Notes under the pieces: generated by a model | Databases searched by the model: none | The model's input: only the letters and a program-made list of their open reading frames with translations | What the model was told of the DNA's origin: nothing | Program-made: the position numbers and the translations under genes | Source: Streptococcus australis | GTDB taxonomy: Bacteria; Bacillota; Bacilli; Lactobacillales; Streptococcaceae | NCBI RefSeq assembly: GCF_901543175.1 | Contig: NZ_LR594040.1 | Coordinates: 310,001-374,000, forward strand | Length of the DNA: 64,000 nt | Direction: 5' to 3' | Part shown: positions 56,212 through 64,000 of the stretch, one piece after another | Numbering within the stretch: position 1 is the stretch's first letter | How the letters are laid out: the number at the start of each line of letters is the position of its first letter

Positions 56212-57579
56212 ATGTTTCGTAAAATTTTGATTGCCAACCGTGGTGAGATTGCGGTTCGCATTATTCGAGCTGCGCGTGAATTGGGCATTGCAACCGTAGC
56301 AGTTTATTCAACTGCTGATAAGGAAGCTCTTCACACACTCATAGCGGATGAAGCTATCTGTATCGGACCTGGTAAGGCGACAGAATCTTATCTCAATATC
56401 AACGCTATTTTATCTGCTGCAGTCTTGACAGAAGCAGAAGCCATCCACCCAGGTTTTGGTTTTCTTAGCGAAAACTCCAAGTTTGCCACGATGTGTGATG
56501 AAGTGGGGATTAAGTTTATCGGTCCTTCTGGGGCTGTAATGGATACCATGGGAGATAAGATCAATGCGCGTGAGCAAATGATCAAGGCTGGAGTTCCAGT
56601 TATCCCAGGATCTGATGGTGAAGTTCACACGGCTGAAGAGGCACTTGCGGTTGCAGAAAAAATTGGCTATCCAGTCATGCTAAAGGCATCGGCAGGCGGT
56701 GGTGGAAAAGGAATTCGTAAGGTTGAAAAGGCAGAAGACTTGGTCGCAGCTTTTGAGACAGCATCCAGTGAAGCCAAGGCCAACTTTGGAAATGGCGCTA
56801 TGTATCTTGAGCGTGTGATTTATCCAGCTCGTCATATCGAAGTTCAGATCCTTGCGGACCAAGAGGGTCATGTTGTCCATCTTGGTGAACGGGATTGTTC
56901 ACTTCAACGGAATAACCAAAAGGTCTTAGAAGAAAGTCCGTCCATTGCGATTGGCAAAACACTTCGTAATGAAATTGGTGCTGCAGCCGTTCGTGCAGCA
57001 GAGTCTGTTGGCTATGAAAATGCAGGGACGATTGAATTTCTTCTCGATGAAGCGAGTGGCAATTTCTACTTCATGGAAATGAATACTCGTGTGCAAGTGG
57101 AGCACCCAGTCACAGAGTTTGTTTCAGGTGTTGATATCGTGAAGGAACAGATTCGCATTGCAGCCGGGCAACCTTTACCTTTCAAACAAGAAGATATCGT
57201 CCTACGAGGTCATGCTATCGAGTGCAGGATCAATGCAGAAAATCCAGCATTTAACTTTGCTCCAAGCCCAGGTAAAATTACCAATCTCTATCTACCAAGT
57301 GGTGGAGTTGGCTTGCGCGTGGACTCAGCAGTTTATCCAGGCTATACCATTCCTCCTTACTATGATAGTATGATTGCCAAAATCATTGTTCATGGGGAGA
57401 ATCGTTTTGACGCTCTTATGAAGATGCAACGAGCACTATATGAGCTTGAGATTGAAGGAGTACAAACCAATGCAGATTTCCAATTGGATCTGATTTCAGA
57501 CCGTCGTGTTATTGCTGGTGACTACGATACTTCCTTCCTGATGGAAACTTTCTTGCCACAATATCAAGAAAAAGAATAG
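56212..57579 (+). CDS. accC: Biotin carboxylase subunit of acetyl-CoA carboxylase
   Basis: A 455-residue ATP-grasp enzyme that carboxylates biotin on AccB with bicarbonate and ATP. It has KILIANRGEIAVRIIRAAREL, the glycine-rich loop KASAGGGGKGIRKV and the catalytic region EMNTRVQVEHPVTEFV. AAGGAGG precedes the ATG. Confidence 0.97.
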   Translation: MFRKILIANRGEIAVRIIRAARELGIATVAVYSTADKEALHTLIADEAICIGPGKATESYLNINAILSAAVLTEAEAIHPGFGFLSENSKFATMCDEVGIKFIGPSGAVMDTMGDKINAREQMIKAGVPVIPGSDGEVHTAEEALAVAEKIGYPVMLKASAGGGGKGIRKVEKAEDLVAAFETASSEAKANFGNGAMYLERVIYPARHIEVQILADQEGHVVHLGERDCSLQRNNQKVLEESPSIAIGKTLRNEIGAAAVRAAESVGYENAGTIEFLLDEASGNFYFMEMNTRVQVEHPVTEFVSGVDIVKEQIRIAAGQPLPFKQEDIVLRGHAIECRINAENPAFNFAPSPGKITNLYLPSGGVGLRVDSAVYPGYTIPPYYDSMIAKIIVHGENRFDALMKMQRALYELEIEGVQTNADFQLDLISDRRVIAGDYDTSFLMETFLPQYQEKE

Positions 57580-57614
57580 ACTTTCAAAGAGTATGAGAAC
57601 TAAAAGGGGGATTT

Positions 57615-58481
57615 ATGGCTCTATTTAGTAAAAAAGATAAGTATATTCGGATCAATCCTAATCGTTCCGTAAAGGAGAAACCGCAAGCTAAGCCTGAGGT
57701 TCCTGATGAACTCTTCTCCAAGTGTCCCGGATGTAAACACACCATTTACCAAAAGGACCTTGGGAGTGAGCGCATTTGTCCCTATTGTAGCTATACTTTC
57801 CGTATTTCAGCCCAAGAGCGCTTGGCTCTGACAATTGATTCTGACAGCTTTGTGGAGATGTTTACAGGTATTGAAACTCAAGATCACTTGAACTTTCCTG
57901 GTTACCAGAAAAAACTGGCTAGCATGCGTGAAAAAACTGGACTGGATGAAGCTGTCCTGACTGGCACAGCTAGCATCATGGGGCAAAAAGTTGCCCTTGG
58001 GATCATGGATTCCAACTTTATCATGGCGTCGATGGGAACCGTTGTGGGTGAAAAAATCACGCGCTTGTTTGAATATGCGACAGTTGAAAAGTTGCCAGTT
58101 GTACTTTTTACGGCTTCTGGCGGTGCTCGTATGCAAGAAGGGATTATGAGCTTGATGCAGATGGCTAAGATTTCTGCAGCAGTTCAAGGTCATTCCAAGG
58201 CAGGACTTTTTTACCTGACGATTTTGACGGATCCGACAACAGGTGGTGTGACAGCTTCTTTTGCTATGGAAGGCGACATTATTCTAGCAGAGCCCCAAAG
58301 TTTGGTTGGTTTTGCAGGACGTCGTGTTATCGAAAATACAGTTCGTGAGACCTTGCCAGATGATTTCCAAAAAGCAGAATTTTTGCTTGAACATGGATTT
58401 GTTGATGCAATTGTCAAACGTAGAGAACTACCAGAAACAATTGCTAAATTAGTGAGATTGCATGGAGGAAGTCGCGGATGA
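57615..58481 (+). CDS. accD: Acetyl-CoA carboxylase carboxyltransferase subunit beta
   Basis: A 288-residue subunit. Near the N-terminus a four-Cys zinc finger (CPGCKHTIY and CPYCSYTF) is followed by the crotonase-like carboxyltransferase fold with [13 protein letters not shown]. It pairs with AccA to transfer CO2 to acetyl-CoA. It overlaps accA by 4 bp. Confidence 0.97.
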   Translation: MALFSKKDKYIRINPNRSVKEKPQAKPEVPDELFSKCPGCKHTIYQKDLGSERICPYCSYTFRISAQERLALTIDSDSFVEMFTGIETQDHLNFPGYQKKLASMREKTGLDEAVLTGTASIMGQKVALGIMDSNFIMASMGTVVGEKITRLFEYATVEKLPVVLFTASGGARMQEGIMSLMQMAKISAAVQGHSKAGLFYLTILTDPTTGGVTASFAMEGDIILAEPQSLVGFAGRRVIENTVRETLPDDFQKAEFLLEHGFVDAIVKRRELPETIAKLVRLHGGSRG

Positions 58482-59245
58482 ATATTGCAAAAATAGTCAG
58501 AGAGGCACGCGAGCAAAGTCGCTTGACCGCCCTTGATTTTGCCAATGGCATCTTCGATGAATTTATCGAATTGCATGGAGACCGCTCTTTCAGAGATGAT
58601 GGTGCGGTCATTGGCGGAATTGGCTGGTTAGGTGACCAAGCAGTAACAGTCGTCGGTATCCAAAAGGGGAAGAGTCTTCATGATAACCTCAAACGAAATT
58701 TTGGGCAACCCCATCCAGAAGGCTATCGCAAGGCTCTTCGCTTGATGAAACAGGCAGAAAAGTTTGGTCGTCCAGTTGTGACCTTTATCAATACGGCGGG
58801 AGCTTACCCAGGTGTTGGAGCTGAGGAACGTGGACAAGGGGAAGCAATCGCTCGAAACCTGATGGAAATGAGCGACCTCAAGGTTCCAATCATCGCCATT
58901 ATTATCGGTGAAGGAGGGTCTGGAGGTGCCCTAGCACTAGCCGTTGCTGACCGCGTCTGGATGCTGGAAAATTCGATCTATGCCGTGCTCAGTCCAGAAG
59001 GCTTTGCCTCTATCCTATGGAAGGATGGAAGTCGTGCTATGGAAGCGGCAGAGTTGATGAAAATCACTTCTCACGAACTCCTCGAAATGGGTATCGTTGA
59101 CAAGGTAATCTCAGAAGCAGGGCTTTCCAGTAAGGAACTGCAAGCTCGTGTAAAAAATGAATTGCGTGCAGAGCTTGACCGCTTGGGAGGCTTAGCCTTG
59201 GAACAGCTCCTCGAAGAACGTTACCAACGCTTTAGAAAATATTAA
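58478..59245 (+). CDS. accA: Acetyl-CoA carboxylase carboxyltransferase subunit alpha
   Basis: A 255-residue partner of AccD. Motifs include [45 protein letters not shown] and [21 protein letters not shown]. It is the shorter streptococcal form and the last gene of the fab/acc locus, closed by a strong terminator. Confidence 0.97.
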   Translation: MNIAKIVREAREQSRLTALDFANGIFDEFIELHGDRSFRDDGAVIGGIGWLGDQAVTVVGIQKGKSLHDNLKRNFGQPHPEGYRKALRLMKQAEKFGRPVVTFINTAGAYPGVGAEERGQGEAIARNLMEMSDLKVPIIAIIIGEGGSGGALALAVADRVWMLENSIYAVLSPEGFASILWKDGSRAMEAAELMKITSHELLEMGIVDKVISEAGLSSKELQARVKNELRAELDRLGGLALEQLLEERYQRFRKY

Positions 59246-59248
59246 AAA

Positions 59249-59283
59249 GAAAGCTAGAGCTAAGAAATGGTTCTAGCTTTTTG
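59249..59283 (+). terminator. Terminator of the fab/acc locus
   Basis: AAAGCTAGA pairs with TCTAGCTTT around a 13-base loop, followed by TT. Confidence 0.8.
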
Positions 59284-59314
59284 GATTCTATAAAATACAT
59301 TTCAGGATTAACAA

Positions 59315-59343
59315 TTGACTGTTGAAGAAATAAATGCTAAAAT
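59315..59343 (+). promoter_or_regulatory. Promoter of the CPBP gene
   Basis: TTGACT at 59315-59320, a 17-base spacer and TAAAAT at 59338-59343. It lies 58 bases before an ATG (59401) with a very good ribosome-binding site. Confidence 0.65.
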
Positions 59344-59400
59344 AATCAAAAAAATATGTATACTGTTAAAAAAAGTCAACAAGGATTTTTAGGAGTAAGT

Positions 59401-60115
59401 ATGAAAAAACTAGGTCATTTGGGAACCTATACATTACTCAATTTATCTACTAGATTTCAGTAGTCTTTATCTGGCTAAGATGTTTGTCTGGGGTATGGAT
59501 GGCTATTCTATTATTGTAGCAGTAGAGCAATTATCTCTTTTAGGACTATTTATCTATTGGCTTAAAAAGAAAAAAATACTCTATATTTTTGAGAAAAAGG
59601 GCTCGAAGAAATCCAGATTCTGTTACCTTGTAGTTAGTCTAGTGGCTGCTTATTTTGTCCGTCAGTTGTTAAGTGCTTTTTACTTACAGTTTAGTCGCTT
59701 CATTAATAATCACTATATCTTTGAAGACCTTCTTTCAGTCCTATCCTTCAGTGGGGAATCTACTATTTTAACGACTTGCTTCTCATTTCTTTCAATTGTC
59801 ATTTTGGGGCCTATATTGGAGGAGGTAGTTCATAGAGGCTATTTTATGAATACTTTCTTCCCTAAATCCAAATACTATTTGGATGTCATCTTATCATCTC
59901 TTATATTTGGGCTCAGTCATTTGGTATTGTCCCATCGCGGTCCCATCAGTTTGATGGTTTATAGTTTTTCAGGTCTTTTCTTTGCCCTAGTCTACCGTTG
60001 GACAAAGAATCTAAAAATCACAATCCTGTGCCATAGTTTTTTCAACTTTCTCATTTATGCAAAACCCATCTGGATTTTTGTTTATAATTATGTCTATTAC
60101 CACTTTTTTAGATAG
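59401..60115 (+). pseudogene. CPBP (CAAX protease/bacteriocin-processing) family membrane protein, apparently frameshifted near its start
   Basis: The open part from ATG 59480 gives 211 residues with several membrane helices and the three CPBP motifs: EEVVHRGYF, FGLSHLVLS and HSFFNFLIY. CPBP proteins are intramembrane metalloproteases, some linked to bacteriocin self-immunity. The best initiation site is upstream: TTAGGAGTAAGTATG at 59401. That frame stops after 20 codons at 59461-59463, while the CPBP frame is open and protein-like back to 59414 (VIWEPIHYSIYLLDFSSLYLAKM). A one-base shift near 59411-59430 would join them. Without that repair, translation from 59480 would have no good ribosome-binding site and would lose part of the first helix. 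It may be a real mutation or a sequencing error. Confidence 0.7.
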
Positions 60116-60128
60116 TGGAAGGCAACGA

Positions 60129-60160
60129 AAAAAGTGTTTGACAAATATCAAACACTTTTT
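60129..60160. terminator. Bidirectional terminator between the CPBP gene and nusB
   Basis: AAAAAGTGTTTG and CAAACACTTTTT pair perfectly around ACAAATAT. Confidence 0.85.
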
Positions 60161-60164
60161 CTAT

Positions 60165-60587
60165 TCACTGTTCTTCTGTTACAAACTGGCTGAGCAGTCC
60201 ATTGATAAAACGGGCAGACTTTTGATCTGAGAAGTTCTTTGCAAGCTCGATAGCTTCATTAACAGCAACTAGCTGAGGGGTGTCAAATGAAGTGATTTCA
60301 AAGACTCCCAAGCGAAGGAGGTTTCTCTCCACGAGCGTTAAACGTTCAATGGTCCAACCTGCTTTTAAATGCTGTGTGATTTGCTTGTCTAGTTCTTCCT
60401 TTTTAGCCTGAACACCAGAAACGAGCTCTGTCAAAAAGGCTGGAAGTTGCACATCCGAATCTTCCCGATCGTGTGTGTAGGCGAAACGACAAGCAGTTTG
60501 GGTATCTGTACTAAACTCAAGACTCATAAGAGCTTGAAAAGCGCATTTACGGAGCTCACGTCTAGATTCTAATAGTGGACTAGTCAT
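60165..60587 (-). CDS. nusB: Transcription antitermination factor NusB
   Basis: A 140-residue all-helical protein that with NusE binds boxA RNA in rRNA transcription. Marks are SRRELRKCAFQALMSLEF near the start and AVNEAIELAKNFSDQKSARFINGLL at the end. The start at 60587 (MTSPLLESRR) is the family start; an in-frame ATG at 60605 is deeper inside asp23. It overlaps asp23 by 8 bp. Confidence 0.95.
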   Translation of the reverse strand: MTSPLLESRRELRKCAFQALMSLEFSTDTQTACRFAYTHDREDSDVQLPAFLTELVSGVQAKKEELDKQITQHLKAGWTIERLTLVERNLLRLGVFEITSFDTPQLVAVNEAIELAKNFSDQKSARFINGLLSQFVTEEQ

Positions 60588-60969
60588 TGAGGAAGTCCTC
60601 ATCAAACAAGTCTTTCAAGTCAGGTTTTGGTGTTTTATCTGGAACGATACCTGTAACATGGATATTAACAATATCTAATTCCACATCAGCCATATTGTAA
60701 ACAGCATCTTTGACAGCTTTTTGAATAGCCATAGCGACTTTTGGTACCTTTACCCCGTACTCAAGATAGAGGTAGATGTCCACTGTTAGTTTTTCATCAA
60801 CATTTCGTAGATAAACACCGCGACCAAGAGAAAGTTTTGAAAGGGTGTCAGATACTGATTTGTTTGAAAAAGAGTGGACACCGTCAACTTTAGCTGTTGC
60901 GATAGCAATGATTTTTTCAAGTACACGTGGGGCGATAACGATTTCGCCTAGTTGTTCTTCAATTCCCAT
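60580..60969 (-). CDS. Asp23/Gls24 family envelope stress protein
   Basis: A 129-residue DUF322 (Asp23) protein, with the signature IVIAPRVLEKIIAIATAKVDGV near the start and VDIYLYLEYGVKVPKVAMAIQ in the middle. Relatives are linked to alkaline and envelope stress in staphylococci. The efp-asp23-nusB order is conserved in streptococci. It begins 21 bases after efp. Confidence 0.9.
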   Translation of the reverse strand: MGIEEQLGEIVIAPRVLEKIIAIATAKVDGVHSFSNKSVSDTLSKLSLGRGVYLRNVDEKLTVDIYLYLEYGVKVPKVAMAIQKAVKDAVYNMADVELDIVNIHVTGIVPDKTPKPDLKDLFDEDFLND

Positions 60970-60990
60970 AGAATGACCTCTTTCTAGAGA

Positions 60991-61551
60991 TTAGGCACGA
61001 GAAACGTAAGTTCCTTCTGCAGTGTTGATAACGAGCTTTTGCCCTGCCTCGATGAAGTCTGGAACGTTTACGACAAGTCCAGTTTCCATAGTTGCAGGCT
61101 TACCAGAACCTGTTACAGTAGCGCCTTTGATAGACGGTTGAGTTTCTGCAACTGTCAATTCGACAGTAGTAGGAACCGTAACACCGATCACTTCAGTTCC
61201 GTAGAATTGGATTTTCACTTCTGAGTTTTCAAGGATGTAAAGCAATTCGTTTTCAACGTTGACTACAGGGATTTCGTATTGGTCGTAAGTTTCTGTATTC
61301 ATGAAGTAGGCTGTGTCATCCATTTTGTACAAGTATTGAGCTGGAACAGTCTCGATGATGGCTTGTTCAAATTTTTCCTCTGGACGGTAGCTTGTGTCAA
61401 ATGTAGAACCAGTACGGACATCACGCAATTTCATACGCATAATCGTGTTTCCTTTACCTGGTTTGTGGTGGCTAGCTTCCAAAACGCGGATCAATTTTCC
61501 GTCTGCAGTTTCAAATGTCATACCAGCTTTTAATTTACTTGCTTCAATCAT
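60991..61551 (-). CDS. efp: Elongation factor P
   Basis: A 186-residue factor that relieves ribosome stalling at proline runs. The N-terminal KOW-like domain carries the tip loop [18 protein letters not shown] with Lys33, followed by two OB folds ([21 protein letters not shown] and [20 protein letters not shown]). It heads the efp-asp23-nusB operon. Confidence 0.97.
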   Translation of the reverse strand: MIEASKLKAGMTFETADGKLIRVLEASHHKPGKGNTIMRMKLRDVRTGSTFDTSYRPEEKFEQAIIETVPAQYLYKMDDTAYFMNTETYDQYEIPVVNVENELLYILENSEVKIQFYGTEVIGVTVPTTVELTVAETQPSIKGATVTGSGKPATMETGLVVNVPDFIEAGQKLVINTAEGTYVSRA

Positions 61552-61585
61552 GTTTTTACCTCTTTAATAAATATTATTACTCTTC

Positions 61586-61614
61586 ATTTTACCATAAAAT
61601 ACTCTGGAAATAAA
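61586..61614 (-). promoter_or_regulatory. Promoter of the efp-asp23-nusB operon
   Basis: On the minus strand TTTATT (61614-61609), a 17-base spacer ending in TGG, and TAAAAT (61591-61586), an extended -10. Confidence 0.55.
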
Positions 61615-61648
61615 GCCAAAATAGTTATTGGGAGTTGGTAGAGAAGAA

Positions 61649-61675
61649 AAAACCAACCTTAGGGCTGGTTTTTTT
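61649..61675 (-). terminator. Terminator after gatB
   Basis: On the minus strand AACCAGCCCTAAGGTTGGTT forms a hairpin (AACCA/TGGTT) followed by TTTTTC. Confidence 0.65.
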
Positions 61676-61679
61676 CTAT

Positions 61680-63122
61680 CTAGTTTTCTTTCAACTTGGC
61701 CAATTCCTGTGTAAGCAGTTTAAGGGCAACTTGTGGGTTGGCTTGGCCTTTGGTTGCCTTCATAAGGAATCCTGTGAAGGCCTTGTCTGCGTTGCGTTTG
61801 CCTGACTTGAAGTCGGCAACGGCAGCTTCGTTATCCGCAAAGACTTGGTGGATGATTGGAATCAGAACATCTGGATCAGAGATTTGCACCAAGCCTGCTT
61901 TTTCCACGTATTCACGCGCGCCACCACCATTTTTAGCCAGGTGGACAAAGACTTTTTTGGCAATCTTAGATGAGATAGTGCCGTCTTCGATGATGGCAAT
62001 CATTTCAACCAAGTTTTCTGGTGTCAATTCGATTTGTTCGAGAGTTTTGCCTTCTGCGTTCAAGAATTGAGCGACTTCACCTTGGAGCCAGTTAGAGACT
62101 TGTTTGGCATCACCACCGAGGGCAACAGCTTTTTCAAAGAAGTCAGAAGTGACTTTGTTTGCAGTCAACTGGCTAGCATCGTAGTCTGACAAGCCAAGGT
62201 CAGATACGTAGCGCGCACGGCGTTCCTTTGGAAACTCTGGCAACTCTGTACGCATTTCTCCGATCCACTCATCTGAGATTTCAAAGAGGGGTAGGTCTGG
62301 TTCTGGGAAGTAGCGGTAGTCTGCAGCTCCTTCCTTGACACGCATGAGGATGGTTGCTTTGTTAGTTTCATCGTAACGGCGTGTTTCTTGGCGGATTTGG
62401 CCACCTGAGCGAAGGATTTCAGCTTGACGTTGGACTTCGTATTCGAGACCCTTGCGAACGTTTGAGAAGGAATTGAGGTTTTTCAACTCAGTCTTGGTAC
62501 CGAATTTCTCTTGACCATAAGGACGAAGAGAGATATTGGCATCCACACGCATGGAACCTTCTTCCATCTTAACGTCAGATATACCAGCGTACTGGATGAC
62601 TTCCTTGAGGGCTGTCAGATAAGCGTAGGCTTCTTCAGGTGAACGCATATCGGCCTCAGATACAATCTCAATCAAGGGAACTCCCTGGCGGTTGAGGTCA
62701 ACATAAGAGTAGCCATCTGTACCGTGGGTGTTTTTACCAGCGTCTTCTTCTAGGTGGGCACGTTCGATACCGATTTTCTTGGTCGTACCGTCTTCTAGCT
62801 CCACTTCAATCCAGCCGTTATAACCGATTGGCTCATCAAACTGGGAAATTTGGTAGGCTTTTGGATTATCAGGATAGAAGTAGTTCTTGCGGTCAAAGTG
62901 CATGTGCTTGTGGATGTCCATGTTGAGGGCAAGAGCAGCTTTGATACCGGCATCAACAACACCTTTATTGAGAACTGGCAGAACTCCTGGGAAAGACCAG
63001 TCAATCACGTTGGTGTTGGCGTTTTGGTCATTTCCGAAGTGGGCAGAAGTTGGTGAGAAGATTTTTGAATTGGTGTTGAGCTCTACGTGGACTTCAAGTC
63101 CAATAACTGTTTCAAAGTTCAT
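61680..63122 (-). CDS. gatB: Aspartyl/glutamyl-tRNA amidotransferase subunit B
   Basis: A 480-residue subunit of the GatCAB complex that converts Glu-tRNA(Gln), and in some species Asp-tRNA(Asn), to the amide form. It begins [22 protein letters not shown] and has the GatB core [20 protein letters not shown] and [12 protein letters not shown]. The C-terminal YqeY-like tail holds the tRNA. Its ATG overlaps the gatA stop by one base. Confidence 0.97.
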   Translation of the reverse strand: MNFETVIGLEVHVELNTNSKIFSPTSAHFGNDQNANTNVIDWSFPGVLPVLNKGVVDAGIKAALALNMDIHKHMHFDRKNYFYPDNPKAYQISQFDEPIGYNGWIEVELEDGTTKKIGIERAHLEEDAGKNTHGTDGYSYVDLNRQGVPLIEIVSEADMRSPEEAYAYLTALKEVIQYAGISDVKMEEGSMRVDANISLRPYGQEKFGTKTELKNLNSFSNVRKGLEYEVQRQAEILRSGGQIRQETRRYDETNKATILMRVKEGAADYRYFPEPDLPLFEISDEWIGEMRTELPEFPKERRARYVSDLGLSDYDASQLTANKVTSDFFEKAVALGGDAKQVSNWLQGEVAQFLNAEGKTLEQIELTPENLVEMIAIIEDGTISSKIAKKVFVHLAKNGGGAREYVEKAGLVQISDPDVLIPIIHQVFADNEAAVADFKSGKRNADKAFTGFLMKATKGQANPQVALKLLTQELAKLKEN

Positions 63123-64000
63123 TAGTTGTCACCTCCAAAAATCACGGGTTGTTGTTTGTGGTAGTCTGTTGTTGCTTCAAAAGCAGCGGCAGCTTGGTAA
63201 ATGGTCTCCTCAGAGTATTTAGGACCAATCAATTGGAGACCGACAGGTAGACCTTGAGAAAATCCAGCAGGAATCGAAATCCCTGGAAGACCTGCCAAGT
63301 TGACTGGGATGGTCAAAAGGTCAGCCAAGTACATGGCAACGGGGTCATGGTTGAGGGAGTCCAAATCATAGGCAACGCTTGGAGCAGTTGGTCCCAAAAT
63401 CAAGTCGTAATCCGCAAAGACTTTTTCAAAATCTTGGATGATGAGGGTACGGACTTGTCCAGCCTTCTTGTAGTAGGCATCGTAGTAACCTGATGAAAGA
63501 CTGAAAGTACCTAGCATGATACGACGTTTCACTTCTTCACCGAAACCTTGACTGCGGCTGTTTACATAGATTTCATCAAGGTTGCTTGCATCCTCTGCGC
63601 GGTAGCCGTAACGGATACCGTCAAAGCGTTGCAAGTTTGATGAAGCTTCTGATGAAGCAATGATGTAGTAAACGGCAACACCGTATTTAGAGTGGGGAAG
63701 GCTGACTTCTTCGACAATAGCGCCAAGTTTCTCGAAGTGTTTGGCCGCGTTCAAGATTGTTTCCTTAACCTCTGGGTCAATTCCTTCACCAAGGTATTCT
63801 TTAGGCAAAGCGATTTTCATGCCCTTGATGTCTTGACCGATTTTGGAAGTAAAGTCGGCAATGCGGACAGGAGCAGAAGTAGAGTCTTTTGCATCTTCGC
63901 TGGCAATAGCGTTGAGCAAGAGGGCATTCTCCTTAACAGTTGGTGCAAAAGGTCCGATCTGGTCTAGTGAGCTACCGAAAGCAATGAGACCGAAACGTGA
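63122..64000 (-). CDS. gatA: Aspartyl/glutamyl-tRNA amidotransferase subunit A, partial
   Basis: The C-terminal 292 residues of the amidase subunit, which makes ammonia from glutamine for GatB. The frame stays open to the window edge, entering at [20 protein letters not shown]. Roughly the first 196 residues, including most of the Ser-Ser-Lys catalytic set, lie outside. Visible segments include [31 protein letters not shown] and [13 protein letters not shown]. gatC is expected further upstream on this strand. Confidence 0.96.
   Translation of the reverse strand, partial: SRFGLIAFGSSLDQIGPFAPTVKENALLLNAIASEDAKDSTSAPVRIADFTSKIGQDIKGMKIALPKEYLGEGIDPEVKETILNAAKHFEKLGAIVEEVSLPHSKYGVAVYYIIASSEASSNLQRFDGIRYGYRAEDASNLDEIYVNSRSQGFGEEVKRRIMLGTFSLSSGYYDAYYKKAGQVRTLIIQDFEKVFADYDLILGPTAPSVAYDLDSLNHDPVAMYLADLLTIPVNLAGLPGISIPAGFSQGLPVGLQLIGPKYSEETIYQAAAAFEATTDYHKQQPVIFGGDN

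Noticed and set aside
59401..59463. A separate 20-residue peptide gene with an excellent ribosome-binding site
   Set aside because: The adjacent frame continues as a conserved CPBP N-terminus, so a frameshifted start explains it better than a small peptide gene, though this is not excluded.

Overview
The window is chromosomal DNA of a streptococcus of the mitis group, most likely Streptococcus mitis or a close relative of S. pneumoniae. This rests on low GC, YSIRK/LPXTG surface proteins, a choline-binding protein, a RUP repeat, a mevalonate operon, a FabT/FabK type II fatty acid operon, the orphan regulator RitR, MapZ and GpsB. Gene order follows the pneumococcal chromosome as I remember it, from the end of aliA to the gat operon. 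The species was not tested by alignment.

Layout. (1) 1-15.5 kb: the tail of an oligopeptide-binding lipoprotein, then two very large cell-wall-anchored glycan-degrading enzymes. The first is a GH101 endo-alpha-N-acetylgalactosaminidase with an extra trypsin-like protease domain. The second is a GH20 plus GH84 protein with many discoidin-like domains. Both have a cre-like site just upstream and related C-terminal repeats. (2) 15.6-25.9 kb: cell wall, division and RNA genes (pbp1A-recU on the minus strand; ypsA-like, gpsB, rnpB, an rRNA methyltransferase, mapZ), then gnd-ritR and a choline-binding protein. (3) 25.9-34.4 kb: a RUP element, the mevalonate operon mvaK1-mvaD-mvaK2-fni, the envelope-stress system liaFSR with a DNA-alkylation repair gene, and trigger factor. 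(4) 34.4-41.8 kb: recD2, lepB and rnhC on the minus strand, then zapA, cvpA and mutS2. (5) 41.8-48.4 kb: a glycine riboswitch with an AGCS symporter, an AhpD-like protein, a TDT transporter, and on the minus strand lysC, a DUF956 gene and serS behind a T-box leader. (6) 48.6-59.3 kb: the complete fab/acc locus fabM-fabT-fabH-acpP-fabK-fabD-fabG-fabF-accB-fabZ-accC-accD-accA, with three FabT-like boxes. (7) 59.3-64 kb: a CPBP-family membrane protein that looks frameshifted near its start, then efp-asp23-nusB and gatB-gatA (partial) on the minus strand.

How it fits together. Most of the window is conserved core genome. The accessory and most unusual part is the first 15.5 kb. There a surface protease is fused to an O-glycan endoglycosidase, next to a second surface protein with two N-acetylhexosaminidase-type modules. 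Together they look like a cell-wall-displayed apparatus for dismantling mucin-type glycoproteins, probably under carbon catabolite control. No phage, complete insertion sequence, CRISPR array or tRNA gene was seen.
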